From positions 1,040,214 through 1,104,213 of the forward strand of contig JAESIW010000203.1 of the NCBI GenBank assembly GCA_016802295.1: a stretch of DNA of 64,000 nucleotides, in the 5' to 3' direction. Below are positions 1 through 8,921 of this stretch, piece after piece. The first letter of the stretch is position 1; each line of letters opens with the position of its first letter. The translations under genes were made by a program, and so were the position numbers. This DNA is from Brachionus rotundiformis (lineage: Eukaryota > Rotifera > Eurotatoria > Ploima > Brachionidae). The notes below the pieces were generated by a model that was not told where the DNA came from, made no database searches, and saw only the letters and a program-made list of their open reading frames with translations.

Positions 1-400
1 CAAAAATTATGGTCAAAAAGCTCTTAATATTACCTTAATTTCTTATGGGTGAAAGAAAAGCGTAATTTCACTTTATTAGCAATAACTTTTGAACGCAATA
101 AGCTATCCTCTTAAAATTTCAAACTTAAGTAAAAATGAAACTGAGTAATAAAATAAAATTTAAATCAAGTTCATCTATATATCTCTTCCCCTTTTACACC
201 TATTTTTGTCCAAAATGTTCGTGGTATAATTTAAACTAGAAAAAATTAAAGAATAAAGTTTATGGTCCAGTTTATATATGGTCAATTGAAGGTTAAAAGA
301 ATAAGCTTTAAGATGATATATATTATTAAGTTATGGCACTTTTGGTTTTTCAATAAATTTTATTTGAAAAAATTTTTTTATTTCTTTACTTTTTTCTATC

Positions 401-571
401 TCAAGCAGTAGGTACCTTTCGAAATTTCGACTTGCCTAACCCGTTTTGTAAAGGAATAAATAGCGCTTTCAAAAGTTCCAATTGAAGAATTTCTTCTATT
501 GGAACTTTTTCAATTGCAGATTTTATTTCTTCAATAAATTCTGGGCGACTGATATACTTGTTTACTTTCAT
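401..571 (-). CDS. possible short coding exon or micro-ORF (56 codons)
   Basis: The reverse strand carries an ATG-initiated 56-codon frame with a composition more protein-like than its surroundings: charged, with alternating Glu/Ile/Leu (motif EEIKSAIEKVPIEE) suggesting one amphipathic helix. A TACCTAG acceptor-like string lies just before the ATG, so it could be a terminal exon of a gene running in from the right, but no upstream exon is evident. Part of its codon pattern results from the palindrome at 471-509. I do not recognise it and chance is a real alternative. Confidence 0.2.
   Translation of the reverse strand: MKVNKYISRPEFIEEIKSAIEKVPIEEILQLELLKALFIPLQNGLGKSKFRKVPTA
471..509. repeat. 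19-bp near-perfect palindrome
   Basis: Two 19-base arms (AAAAGTTCCAATTGAAGAA and its complement with one mismatch) flank a single central T. Transcribed RNA would form a long hairpin. No function can be assigned. Confidence 0.8.
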
Positions 572-963
572 TCTAGGTATTAGTCACATGGATTTCAAAA
601 AACTAAGGCAAGGACATTTTGAGAGTTTGAAGAATTTCAAGGTTATATGACTGCCTATTTCAGGAAGGCTTTAGCTGAAAAGCTGACCATCTATTTTTTT
701 TTCAATTAAAAAAACAGCACCGGGATTTTTTTAACACCCGTTATTACATATATAAATTTATAAAAAAATATAGCCAGTATCCACTTTTTATTTAAAATTT
801 CGAATTTTTCAACTAAAATTGTGATTTTTTGAGAAGATAATTTTATTATATATAATAAATATTAAGTTAGTATATTTTTTAAAGTTAATAATGCAATAAA
901 TTATAAAAAAATATTTTTATTATTTCTAATACATATTTTAAAATCAAAAATTTCAAATTAAAA

Positions 964-2295
964 ATGCAAAACTCGTCCGAATCTGACAAGGAATTTAATT
1001 ACTACTTTAGACAAGACATTCTAAAGCTATTAAACAATTTTTACCAACTTAAATCTTTTCGTTTTGAGCATTTTTTGACAATATGGAACGAAATGAAGTT
1101 CTATCAGCTATTCTCGTAAGAATCTGCTATCTTATCTCTTTTAAACTAAATCAACTAAACTAATACCACTAAAAAGAATACCAAGATTTTTCCCATTTGA
1201 CTATAGATATGTAAATCTTTTTCTTTAATAAAAATAAAGATAACTTTTTTTTATTATTTTAATAATTTTTTATAGTATATGAAAGATGTTCTAAAAATTG
1301 TGGTAAGTTGTTTAAAAGCTAAATGTCCTTTGGTCAAAATTTGTCCTAGTGTGAGTATCTGTATGACGAAGAGCTGTATCCGGAAGTGAGGACAGGTGCG
1401 CTGTATGCGGCTTATGCCATATACTGTAACCAGTCAAACAGACCCAGGCTAAAGGTAGCAAAGCCCAACGCTCAAAAACAACATTTAAATCTACTGTTTA
1501 GGTGCCTGTTTCGACAGCGCAGTGGATCCAAATTTTAAAATTTGTTGATTTCTTGAACCAAGCTGAGCATGTTGATGCTGAATATGTCTTCCGGTACCTT
1601 TTGCACTCGGATGCATTTGAGTTTTGTTCTTTATTTGAGATTAAAAATGTAGTTAATCAATTAAATAAATTAATAAAATCAAAATTAATATATTTATTTC
1701 ATTTAGAGGAATATAACAACCTATAAAATTGGAAGCAAGAGTTTAAAGACAAACAGCGAGGAGACCGTATTGGAAAACGAGTTCAGCTTGGCTGATTTTA
1801 AGGATTTTGTTCTAAATGATGAACTTAATGAGGTAATCCATGGTAAAATTATTTGAATGCTAATTTCTAATTCAATTTAGCAAATGGGCACTATACATGA
1901 GGCTTATTTGCAGTGCAAAGAGGATTTGGTAAAAGTGAACAGTTCCAGTTTGGCTGATTCGTATATAAATAAAAATTTTGAAGAAATAATTGGGTATATT
2001 TGGTCAATATATTAAAGATATTTTCTCTAAAGAAAGTAATTTTAGAGAGGAATTAGTTGGTGAACTTGACGAGCGGGATAGTGGTGAAGGACACAAAGTA
2101 TGACTTTGGTAAAAAAAAAGCTTGTATTCTAATTTTAACTCTAAGAAGGAAACTGTATATGAAAAAATTAGAAGACAAATTGCTGAAAAGACTACCGAAG
2201 AAGATGTTCCTAAAACTAGTAGAAGCAAAAATAAGCCTAAGATGACTTCAAGAATAAAACGGCATTTGGAAAATTTATTGGATGAAAAAAATTAA
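964..2295 (+). CDS. SNAPC1: snRNA-activating protein complex subunit 1-like (SNAP43)
   Basis: Spliced gene read from splice signals: exons 964-1115, 1177-1210, 1276-1302, 1350-1454, 1502-1648, 1707-1832, 1881-1993, 2046-2097 and 2146-2295, giving a phase-consistent 301-residue protein. The N-terminal half matches the SNAPC1 family in order: RFEHFLTIWNEMKF near residue 33, then VRTGALYAAYAIY, then HVDAEYVFRYLL. The C-terminus is Lys/Arg-rich, as in the family. Human SNAPC1 is somewhat longer (368 aa), with the excess in the divergent tail. The known role is a core subunit of SNAPc, which binds the proximal sequence element of snRNA promoters for Pol II and Pol III. All eight introns are 47-65 nt with GT/AG ends. 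An AATAAA-like signal lies about 55 nt after the stop. The identification is by conserved motif order; the 34-nt and 27-nt exons are the least certain. Confidence 0.82.
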
Positions 2296-2857
2296 ATTTT
2301 TTTAAATTTCTGGTCATTCTAAATTTACTGTTTAAATTTTCTTAAAATTCAAATAAATAAAAATTTTCAAAATATTATTTGTTTTATTTTGGATCTAATT
2401 GATTATCACTAAATATGGTTAGCTTGCATTTAAGACTTTAATTTTTAATTTTAGACCATTAAATTATAATCAAAAGCCCTCAAAAATGTAATAAAAAAGG
2501 AAATGAACTACCCATAATGCTCCACTATGATAATGATAAAAATTATGAATGTTGGCAAAAGAGGCTTATTTGGCAAATTTTTTTAATTCAAGACACCAAC
2601 AATAAACAGCATAAATGACCTCTTAAAAAATTGTATATTTTTTTCAAATATTTTATAGAAAATTCTAATAAAATATATCAAACTTTTAATTAAGTAAATT
2701 TCAAAAAAAAATTTCCACGTTTTTTTTTTAATTAATTTATATAGGATTTTTATATTAAAAAAAAACAAGGAAACAAGGAATATTTTGATTTTCTAATTTT
2801 GATATTAATGAGAAAACTTTTGTTAAAAAAAATTAAATATAAAAATCCACTGAAATA
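2296..2857. other. intergenic DNA
   Basis: AT-rich DNA with the presumed SNAPC1 polyadenylation signal (around 2350) and long A/T runs. No further gene is supported. Confidence 0.6.
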
Positions 2858-3102
2858 ATGCTAGGATTAGGCTCAGGTAAAATTTCCAAAAGAACCGAAA
2901 AAAAATATTAATGGAAAAATAACAAAAAAAAGAATTTAATTCATTTGGAACTGGCTTTCTATTTTTGACACATGGTCAATTTCCATCTTCTTGTGCTGAT
3001 CCATGTCCACCACTTCCTTGTCAAATACCTGTTCCAACGCCATCTTGTCCAAATCCTTGTGCTATGGTGGCTTTTCCTCATTTGGATCATATCCATCTCT
3101 AG
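2858..3102 (+). CDS. candidate two-exon Cys/Pro-rich mini-protein
   Basis: An ATG exon (2858-2876, encoding MLGLGS) ends in CAG|GTAAAA and joins in phase to an exon at 2933-3102 after a 56-nt intron ending AAAG. The product would have 62 residues. Its second half contains repeated Cys-Pro elements (SSCADPCPPLPC, then SCPNPC), a pattern unlikely in random 25% GC DNA and seen in small secreted or structural proteins. There is no clear signal peptide. The acceptor context is poor (A-rich rather than pyrimidine-rich), so the first exon may be wrong even if the Cys/Pro stretch is coding. Family unknown. Confidence 0.32.
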
Positions 3103-3513
3103 GCTCTTCATTTCTTCATCATTTCTAAGACCCAAAAACCAATTTACTAAAATTATCTTTTCATGCAGAAATTTAATTTGAATCACATCACTTTTTTTTT
3201 ATTCTCGTGAATCATAAATCTTCAAATTAACAAAGAAAAGAAAGAATTTTTAAAAGTTCTTTTAGTTTTTATATTTAAATAAATTAATATTTAGAATTTT
3301 TAATTAAAGAGACGTCTTTTTACATCAATTTCTTTTATTATTTTTATTTATTATTTATTTTTTCATTAGTTATTTAGTGTTAATGTAATAAATTATGGGA
3401 CAAAGAAAGATTGCTTTAACTAATTCTTTATTTAACTATATAATTTAAGCATAAATAATTTCATTAGTATATCAGTAGTTCTGACAATGTACAGGCTAAT
3501 TTTTTCCAAAAAT

Positions 3514-3960
3514 TCAAAATTTAACAAAGAAGCATATTCCTGAGGCATCGGCTTCGTTGAAGAAGACCAAAGATGTGCGTCCTGGTAGTGAAATTTTCTC
3601 TTTTAACTGCATAACAACGGATCTACGGTCCAACTTGAGGGTGCTATTCAAGTACCACCAAGTATCCTTCTTGTGTGGACTGATATTTACAATAAGGTTT
3701 TCACTTGGGAAGTTATTTGCAAACAAAAAATAGCTAGAAATTAAGACACCCCTAGATTTATAAATAAACATGTCCATCCAACCTTCTAATTATCAGAGAA
3801 ATTTTTTTTCATCTATTTTTATCATCTACTAATTAATCTCTTGGTTGGGACCAACTTAATTTAAGAAATTCTTACCATGGAAAAATTGAATAGTAAACAA
3901 TACTAATGCCAAAAAAACGTATAAAAATAATAAAAAAGAAAAATTTTTGATCGTGGTCAT
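3514..3960 (-). CDS. small membrane-anchored or secreted protein, unknown family
   Basis: Two exons on the reverse strand: 3960-3876 and 3785-3514, separated by a 90-nt intron with a consensus GTAAGA donor and an ATTAG acceptor. They join in phase to 118 residues. Residues 8-28 form one strongly hydrophobic segment (signal anchor or signal peptide). The rest is a compact basic/aromatic domain containing DTWWYLNSTLKLDRRSVV and GRTSLVFFNEADASG, consistent with an extracellular or lumenal beta-rich domain. I do not recognise the family. The clean splice and clearly higher GC in exon 2 argue for a real gene. Confidence 0.55.
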
Positions 3961-4813
3961 TTTAAATTTAATATAGACTTCCATTTTTTTATGCCAAAAT
4001 CTATTCTTTTCCATTATTTAAAATTTCAAGAAATCTTATTCAATTAAATTAATTAGCTTTGAATTTTGCTTTAATGAATTTCTATCTAATAACTCCTATT
4101 CTTGTTAGTAAAATTTTTCTACATTATCAACAAAATTTTTTGGTTCTTTCATTTCATTATTCAAATTAGGAAACGATTAGAAATATTCTAATTCTATGGA
4201 AAATATCTCAAAAAGAATAATTAGCGCTTCTTTCTATTGATATAAAAGACGCGACGCTTTATTTTTAGCTGAAAGAGTAAGACTGCTGTCATGTAAGTTA
4301 TCTTTTAACATGGCGAACGAATTTTGATTTTTCGTCCAGTACAACCATATTAAATTTTTGAAAGTAATTTGAATATTCTTTCCGATTTTTTCTTGTAAAT
4401 TGTATTTTTGTTTACAAAATACATAGAATACAATTATGAAAGAGCATAAAGTCTAGTTTAATAGTGCATTATCAAAGTTTAATAAAATTTTTGTTATGAG
4501 ATATTTTAATTCAAAGTTTTTGTTAGTTTTTGTACTTTGACGTTTTTTTTTAAGAGTATCCCAACCGAATTTCAACAAATTAAGTTCAAATTCGTATTCA
4601 ACATCTAAAAATTTACTTAGATACAAATTTTTATGATGTTATGAAAAAAATTGACTGAAAAATTTAAATAAAATATGAAAAACAAAAAAAATGCTTTTTT
4701 TTACTTTTTTCATAAAAAATTTATATTTTTTTTAAAACTATGCATACAAATTCAAAAAAACTGATTAAAATCTTTATTCAATATTCCAAAATCGTTTTCC
4801 TAGTTTTATTTAA
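3961..4813. other. intergenic DNA
   Basis: Presumed promoter side of the small reverse-strand gene. AT-rich, no coding frame or repeat that I can support. Confidence 0.6.
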
Positions 4814-5246
4814 TTAATTTTAGAATAAGAAATGCCCAAAACTATTGAAAAATGTGCTGAATGTGGTCTTAGGACTGATTTCTGCAGTTATTAAAAAAAT
4901 ATAATATCCGATTTTAGTCCACTTAAAGAATGACATCGGTCATTATCAAACATAATTTTGTTATCAATTGATGTTTCTTAATTCTCTTGTTCAACGAAAC
5001 TTAACTTGTTAAGATGGTCAATTAAAACAGTTGATTCTAGCATTTTATCCAAATTTGTATAGCATTTATAGCAAACGTATTTGAACGATTTTTTCAAATC
5101 AACCTTTCTTGCTATAAAGTATTTTTTAAGTTTTTCACTAATGCGACGACGATTTTTTTTATAACTCCCTTTTTGCAGAAATCAGTCCTAAGACCACATT
5201 CAGCACATTTTTCAATAGTTTTGGGCATTTCTTATTCTAAAATTAA
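4814..5246. mobile_element. 433-bp element with 73-bp terminal inverted repeats
   Basis: Bases 4814-4886 and 5174-5246 are inverted copies of each other, essentially perfect over 73 bases (outer end TTAATTTTAGAATAAG). This resembles a MITE or foldback element, or an inverted partial duplication of a gene start, because both arms carry the same start codon and CxxC codons. No target-site duplication is obvious. Confidence 0.65.
4978..5228 (-). pseudogene. zinc-finger-like C2...C2 coding fragment, frameshifted
   Basis: The reverse strand starts with an ATG and encodes KCAECGLRTDFC. One frame shift after that (near 5170) it continues as a basic segment (KKNRRRISEKLKKYF) and a second pair, YVCYKCYTNL, ending in a stop at 4978. 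Two Cys-x2-Cys pairs about 50 residues apart suggest a zinc-binding domain of the kind often encoded by DNA transposons. The frameshift means it is broken, unless an unrecognised splice corrects it. The left arm of the inverted repeat carries only the first 18 codons of the same gene. Confidence 0.45.
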
Positions 5247-5843
5247 GATGATGTATCATATTTTGGAAAAAATTATCTATAAATCTTTAAACTTGCTTAA
5301 TCATTATATCTTTATATCTAAAAATTAATAGATTAAATTTAGAAAAAATTATAAGCGATTTTAATCAAATATCTAAAATTGGTTGGAAAATAATTTTCTT
5401 CTTTACCTTTATATTAATTTAAATCAAAATACCTTCTAGTTCAAATAAGAACTTTGAAACATTATAGTATAAAAATTAGCAAATGTTATTTATAATAGAT
5501 GATGATGGTTATGAATTGACTGTTTTAAAAATAAACTGATTTAGAATGAGTTAAATTTTGCTTCTAGATATTTACAAATTATCGAACCTAGATTTTAATC
5601 AAACTTTTAAAAATTTTTAGACTTTGATTATTTGAAATTCTCATGTAACTAAACAAATATTTAAAATAATTTTTATCTCAGATTGAGTATAGAATAAATA
5701 ATTTTTAATTGAAATTTATATTTTTGTAAAGACTTTGATCTTAAAAATAAAATTTTATTTGTCAAACTAATACCAAAAAATAGGATCAAAATTTAGTATA
5801 AAAAACACATTTTATTAAAAAAAAATTCAAAATTTTATTCAAA
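5247..5843. other. intergenic DNA upstream of secreted-protein gene
   Basis: AT-rich DNA with no supported gene. The last 100 bases should hold the promoter of the next gene, but no motif is convincing. Confidence 0.55.
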
Positions 5844-6674
5844 ATGAAGTTAGTAATATTGTTCTTATGTTTGAGCTTTTATTCAAGTAGTGCTTTCTGG
5901 TTCAACAGTGTCAAAGAAGGCCCTAATTGGGACGATTTAAAAGTAACATGGGGTATCAATCCATTCAGTTCTGGAAATTTTCAGTCATTACCAAGGACAG
6001 AATCGGAGGCCCAATCAAAAGGCTGGGTAAAAGAAAAAGGCTGCTCAGAAGTAAATGGTAACAGGTACATTCTGAATGGAGATAGAGCTGTGATGCTTAT
6101 TTTCAATTCGGTTGGGATTATTGCTGGTATTGCTTCTTACGTTCCAAAGGGACTTCCATATAATTTTCCTTCGACAAAAATTCAACCATTGTTCGTTGAT
6201 GAAGGAGATTTTTATACCATTAGTGCTTATTTTGTTGACCCAGCTTCAGTTTGCTCTCCAAGCGCTTCGGCAAAACAAGTCACGGGAGATAGATTAATTG
6301 TCAAAGGAAGTGGAAAAGAGCTCAATATAGCTCTTGAGCAAAAAGACGTGAGCTCATTTTGGACACAAGGGAAATGCTTTTATACAATGGGCGTACATTA
6401 CTGGGCTGACATTGATGGTACTGAGCTAAACGAGAACACAAATGTGGATAACTTTGCTCCTCTGTTTTTGCTTTATAATAAGGGAAAACTAAATGGTTTT
6501 GGCTGGGCTTTCAATGCAGACTTACCATCAAACAGATACGAGCACCCAGGACAAGATGTTTTGGGAATGTTTTTCAATAAAATTCCAGGTTTTTTCTATG
6601 ATTCAAGCAAATCTGGTACACTTTCGACTCTTCATATCTATCTTGATAGCAGTCCTCGATTTAACTTTTGTTAA
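5844..6674 (+). CDS. secreted protein of unknown function, intronless
   Basis: A 276-codon single-exon frame. Residues 1-17 are a textbook signal peptide (hydrophobic core ILFLCLSFYSS). The mature protein has four Cys (in KGCSE, SVCSP, GKCFY and the terminal FNFC), compatible with two disulfides, and is rich in aromatic residues and Gly/Asn turns, as in an extracellular beta-sandwich. Repeated patterns such as FSSGNFQSLPRT and HYWADIDGTELNENT look like a conserved ligand- or lipid-associated secreted domain, but I cannot name the family. The stop is followed by AATAAA-type signals (about 6790 and 6826). GC is higher than in the flanks, supporting real coding. Confidence 0.8.
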   Translation: MKLVILFLCLSFYSSSAFWFNSVKEGPNWDDLKVTWGINPFSSGNFQSLPRTESEAQSKGWVKEKGCSEVNGNRYILNGDRAVMLIFNSVGIIAGIASYVPKGLPYNFPSTKIQPLFVDEGDFYTISAYFVDPASVCSPSASAKQVTGDRLIVKGSGKELNIALEQKDVSSFWTQGKCFYTMGVHYWADIDGTELNENTNVDNFAPLFLLYNKGKLNGFGWAFNADLPSNRYEHPGQDVLGMFFNKIPGFFYDSSKSGTLSTLHIYLDSSPRFNFC

Positions 6675-8921
6675 ATAAATTCTAAATTCATTTAAACTTT
6701 TTTTTTTTAATAATTTAATCAAATTATTAATAAATGATAATTATGTAGCTTGATTAATAATCAAATATCGTTTTATGTTTTTGTTTACAATAAAAGCAAC
6801 ATCTTCTGAATAATTTTAAATATCAAAATAAAACATATTAATTATTTAAAATTTCAAACATTTATTAAAAATTATATAATAGAATTAAAAACTGTACAAA
6901 TTAGCCCTATATGATATTGAACGCTTACTTAAAGATTAGTCCTTTTACTTTAGTTTATCTTTTTTTAATAGACGTCTAATTATCTTTTATATTATTTAAA
7001 AATCTAAAGAATTAAGAATTATTAAAACTTTCAAATAATTTTCAGTATCTTTTTACTGATAACAAAGGCCAAGTTGGCTCTATGAAGGCTGACCAGTATT
7101 TTAGTATTTCAATTAGTGTCCACTAATGATCAGTGAATTATTTAAATAAAATAAATCAATAAAATAATCACTATCTGATCTTAATTTTAATAGTAAAATC
7201 TATTTATTTTCTATGTTTATTTAAATTTTTGTCATAAGTTTTGCTATCAATTTTATTTATTCCTTAAAATGGTCGTTTTCATTCTTGATTCTGGAAATGA
7301 ATAGAAATGAATAGTCAAGGGTCTTGTAAAGAAAACTCAAAGGAGACTGATACAAATTCCAGCATTTTTTGATATAACTTGGATAATATTTAGTGTTCAG
7401 TTATAATTTTTATCTAATCAATAAAATTTCTAAAAGTTAGCTTATCACCAAAGGTGATACAAAGAGTTCCCTTCAAAAAGAACTAACCACAGATAGAAAA
7501 AACCTTATGTTCGAAGAGCATTTTTTGTGTTTCAAATTTTGAAACAATTGAAAAAATAGAAAAATATTTTTTTATTATTTTTTACATATTAAATGCGGCA
7601 TTTTTACCAAAATTTTGACATTAACTGCAGCATTTTTAGTCGCAGCGTATCTGGAAAAAAAAGTGAGTTAAATGCATGCATTAAAATCCAGAATTCTGAA
7701 AATAAATGCCGCATTAGGGGGCAAGGCATTACGGTAAATAATTTTGATGTAACACGCTATTGATGTTATGTAAATTTAACTATAGATATAACTTTAAGAT
7801 GGATCGTTAGCGTCTAATTTATTGTTAATAGAAGAATCCAAACTTGCTGATAATAAAGTGTTAAACTAATACTAAGCTTGTCATTCACTCACTCGGCCTG
7901 TACTACAGCCCTTTTTTTGTAAAGTTTTATACTTCAAAAATATTGATATGAAAAATCATATTAAGAACTCAAAATTTGAATTTAATTTTGAATGCTACAA
8001 AAATTAGCTAATAAATCTACAAATTTAAATATAGATTTAATCAATAAGTTGAGCATGTTACATAAAACATAAAAATTATTTAATTATAATTAAAGTTCAA
8101 TTCAAATATTTAAAGAGAAACTGTTTGAATTGATCATCAACTTCACAAAAATAAAGAAAAATAATTTTAAAGAAACTCATCATAAAAATAAAATAAAATG
8201 TTTAATAAAAGAATCGAAAAGATGCTACAATAAAAATTTGGTCGTTAAAAAGGGGCGTCTACCACTTCGAGACTCACGTTTCCCACAGCATTCTATACTA
8301 CTACTAAAGTTTAAAAAATTACACAAAGATCAAAAATTGTTACATGCAAGTTATCTGAATTATAAAGCATCATTAAAGCAGCTTTACACTTTACTGGTGA
8401 TTGTATACATTTTTAGATTCATTTTTTTTCAACAACTCTGTTTGTTAAAAATTGATAAAGATTTTGTCCTTTGTATTGATATTTTTTTTCTAAATTTTAC
8501 CAAATACTTACTCAAGTATAAATAAAATTTCAATATCACATGATTTGAAGAGATTTTTTAAGAAAAATAAAGCAATAAAGTAAAAAAGTAAAACCATAGA
8601 TTTGTTCAGAATTTTGTCTAGATTTAGAAAAAAAAAGTTGGCTTATAATTGATCCCTCTGAAGGGATATGAAAAAACTCATTTTTTTCCTTATTTTAGCC
8701 AACAAATCCGCCATACCCTTTTTTTTTCGAAATTACACAAGCATGTAGAGAATTTTATGCTCTTTCAGAATATATATACTTATTTAGTATATTTTGAATT
8801 TTGTTTACCATTCTGAGATGACTATAGTAAAAATAAAAACTCAATTAATTTATTAAAATTTATTTACAAACAAAAAACACTCAATTAATAAAAATAAATT
8901 ATTTAAATTGAACTTAACAAA
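6675..8921. other. 2.2-kb gene-poor AT-rich stretch
   Basis: No recognised gene. It contains the small inverted repeat at 7591-7716, a short CACC/GGTG palindrome near 7445, and a sequence around 8539-8608 that recurs at 12702-12768. The right end should hold the CDC5L 3' UTR on the reverse strand, with AATAAA-type signals near 8855-8870. A 131-codon ORF at 8130-8525 is discussed under rejected items. Confidence 0.5.
7591..7716. repeat. short inverted repeat (AATGCGGCATT ends)
   Basis: AAATGCGGCATT at the left and AAATGCCGCATT at the right form inverted ends about 125 bp apart, with a further related copy of the GCAGCATTTTT motif inside. It looks like a tiny foldback element. No target-site duplication is clear. 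Confidence 0.35.

Larger units (their letters stand above)
1..963. other. AT-rich intergenic DNA
   Basis: No gene can be supported here apart from the short possible exon and the palindrome listed separately. The sequence is AT-rich with homopolymer runs. The SNAPC1-like start codon follows directly. Confidence 0.6.

Noticed and set aside
8130..8525. 131-codon + strand ORF
   Set aside because: Long for this AT-rich DNA, but composition is Lys/Leu/Phe/Ile-dominated, there is no recognisable domain or splice partner, and it begins in ordinary A/T-rich sequence. Left uncalled.
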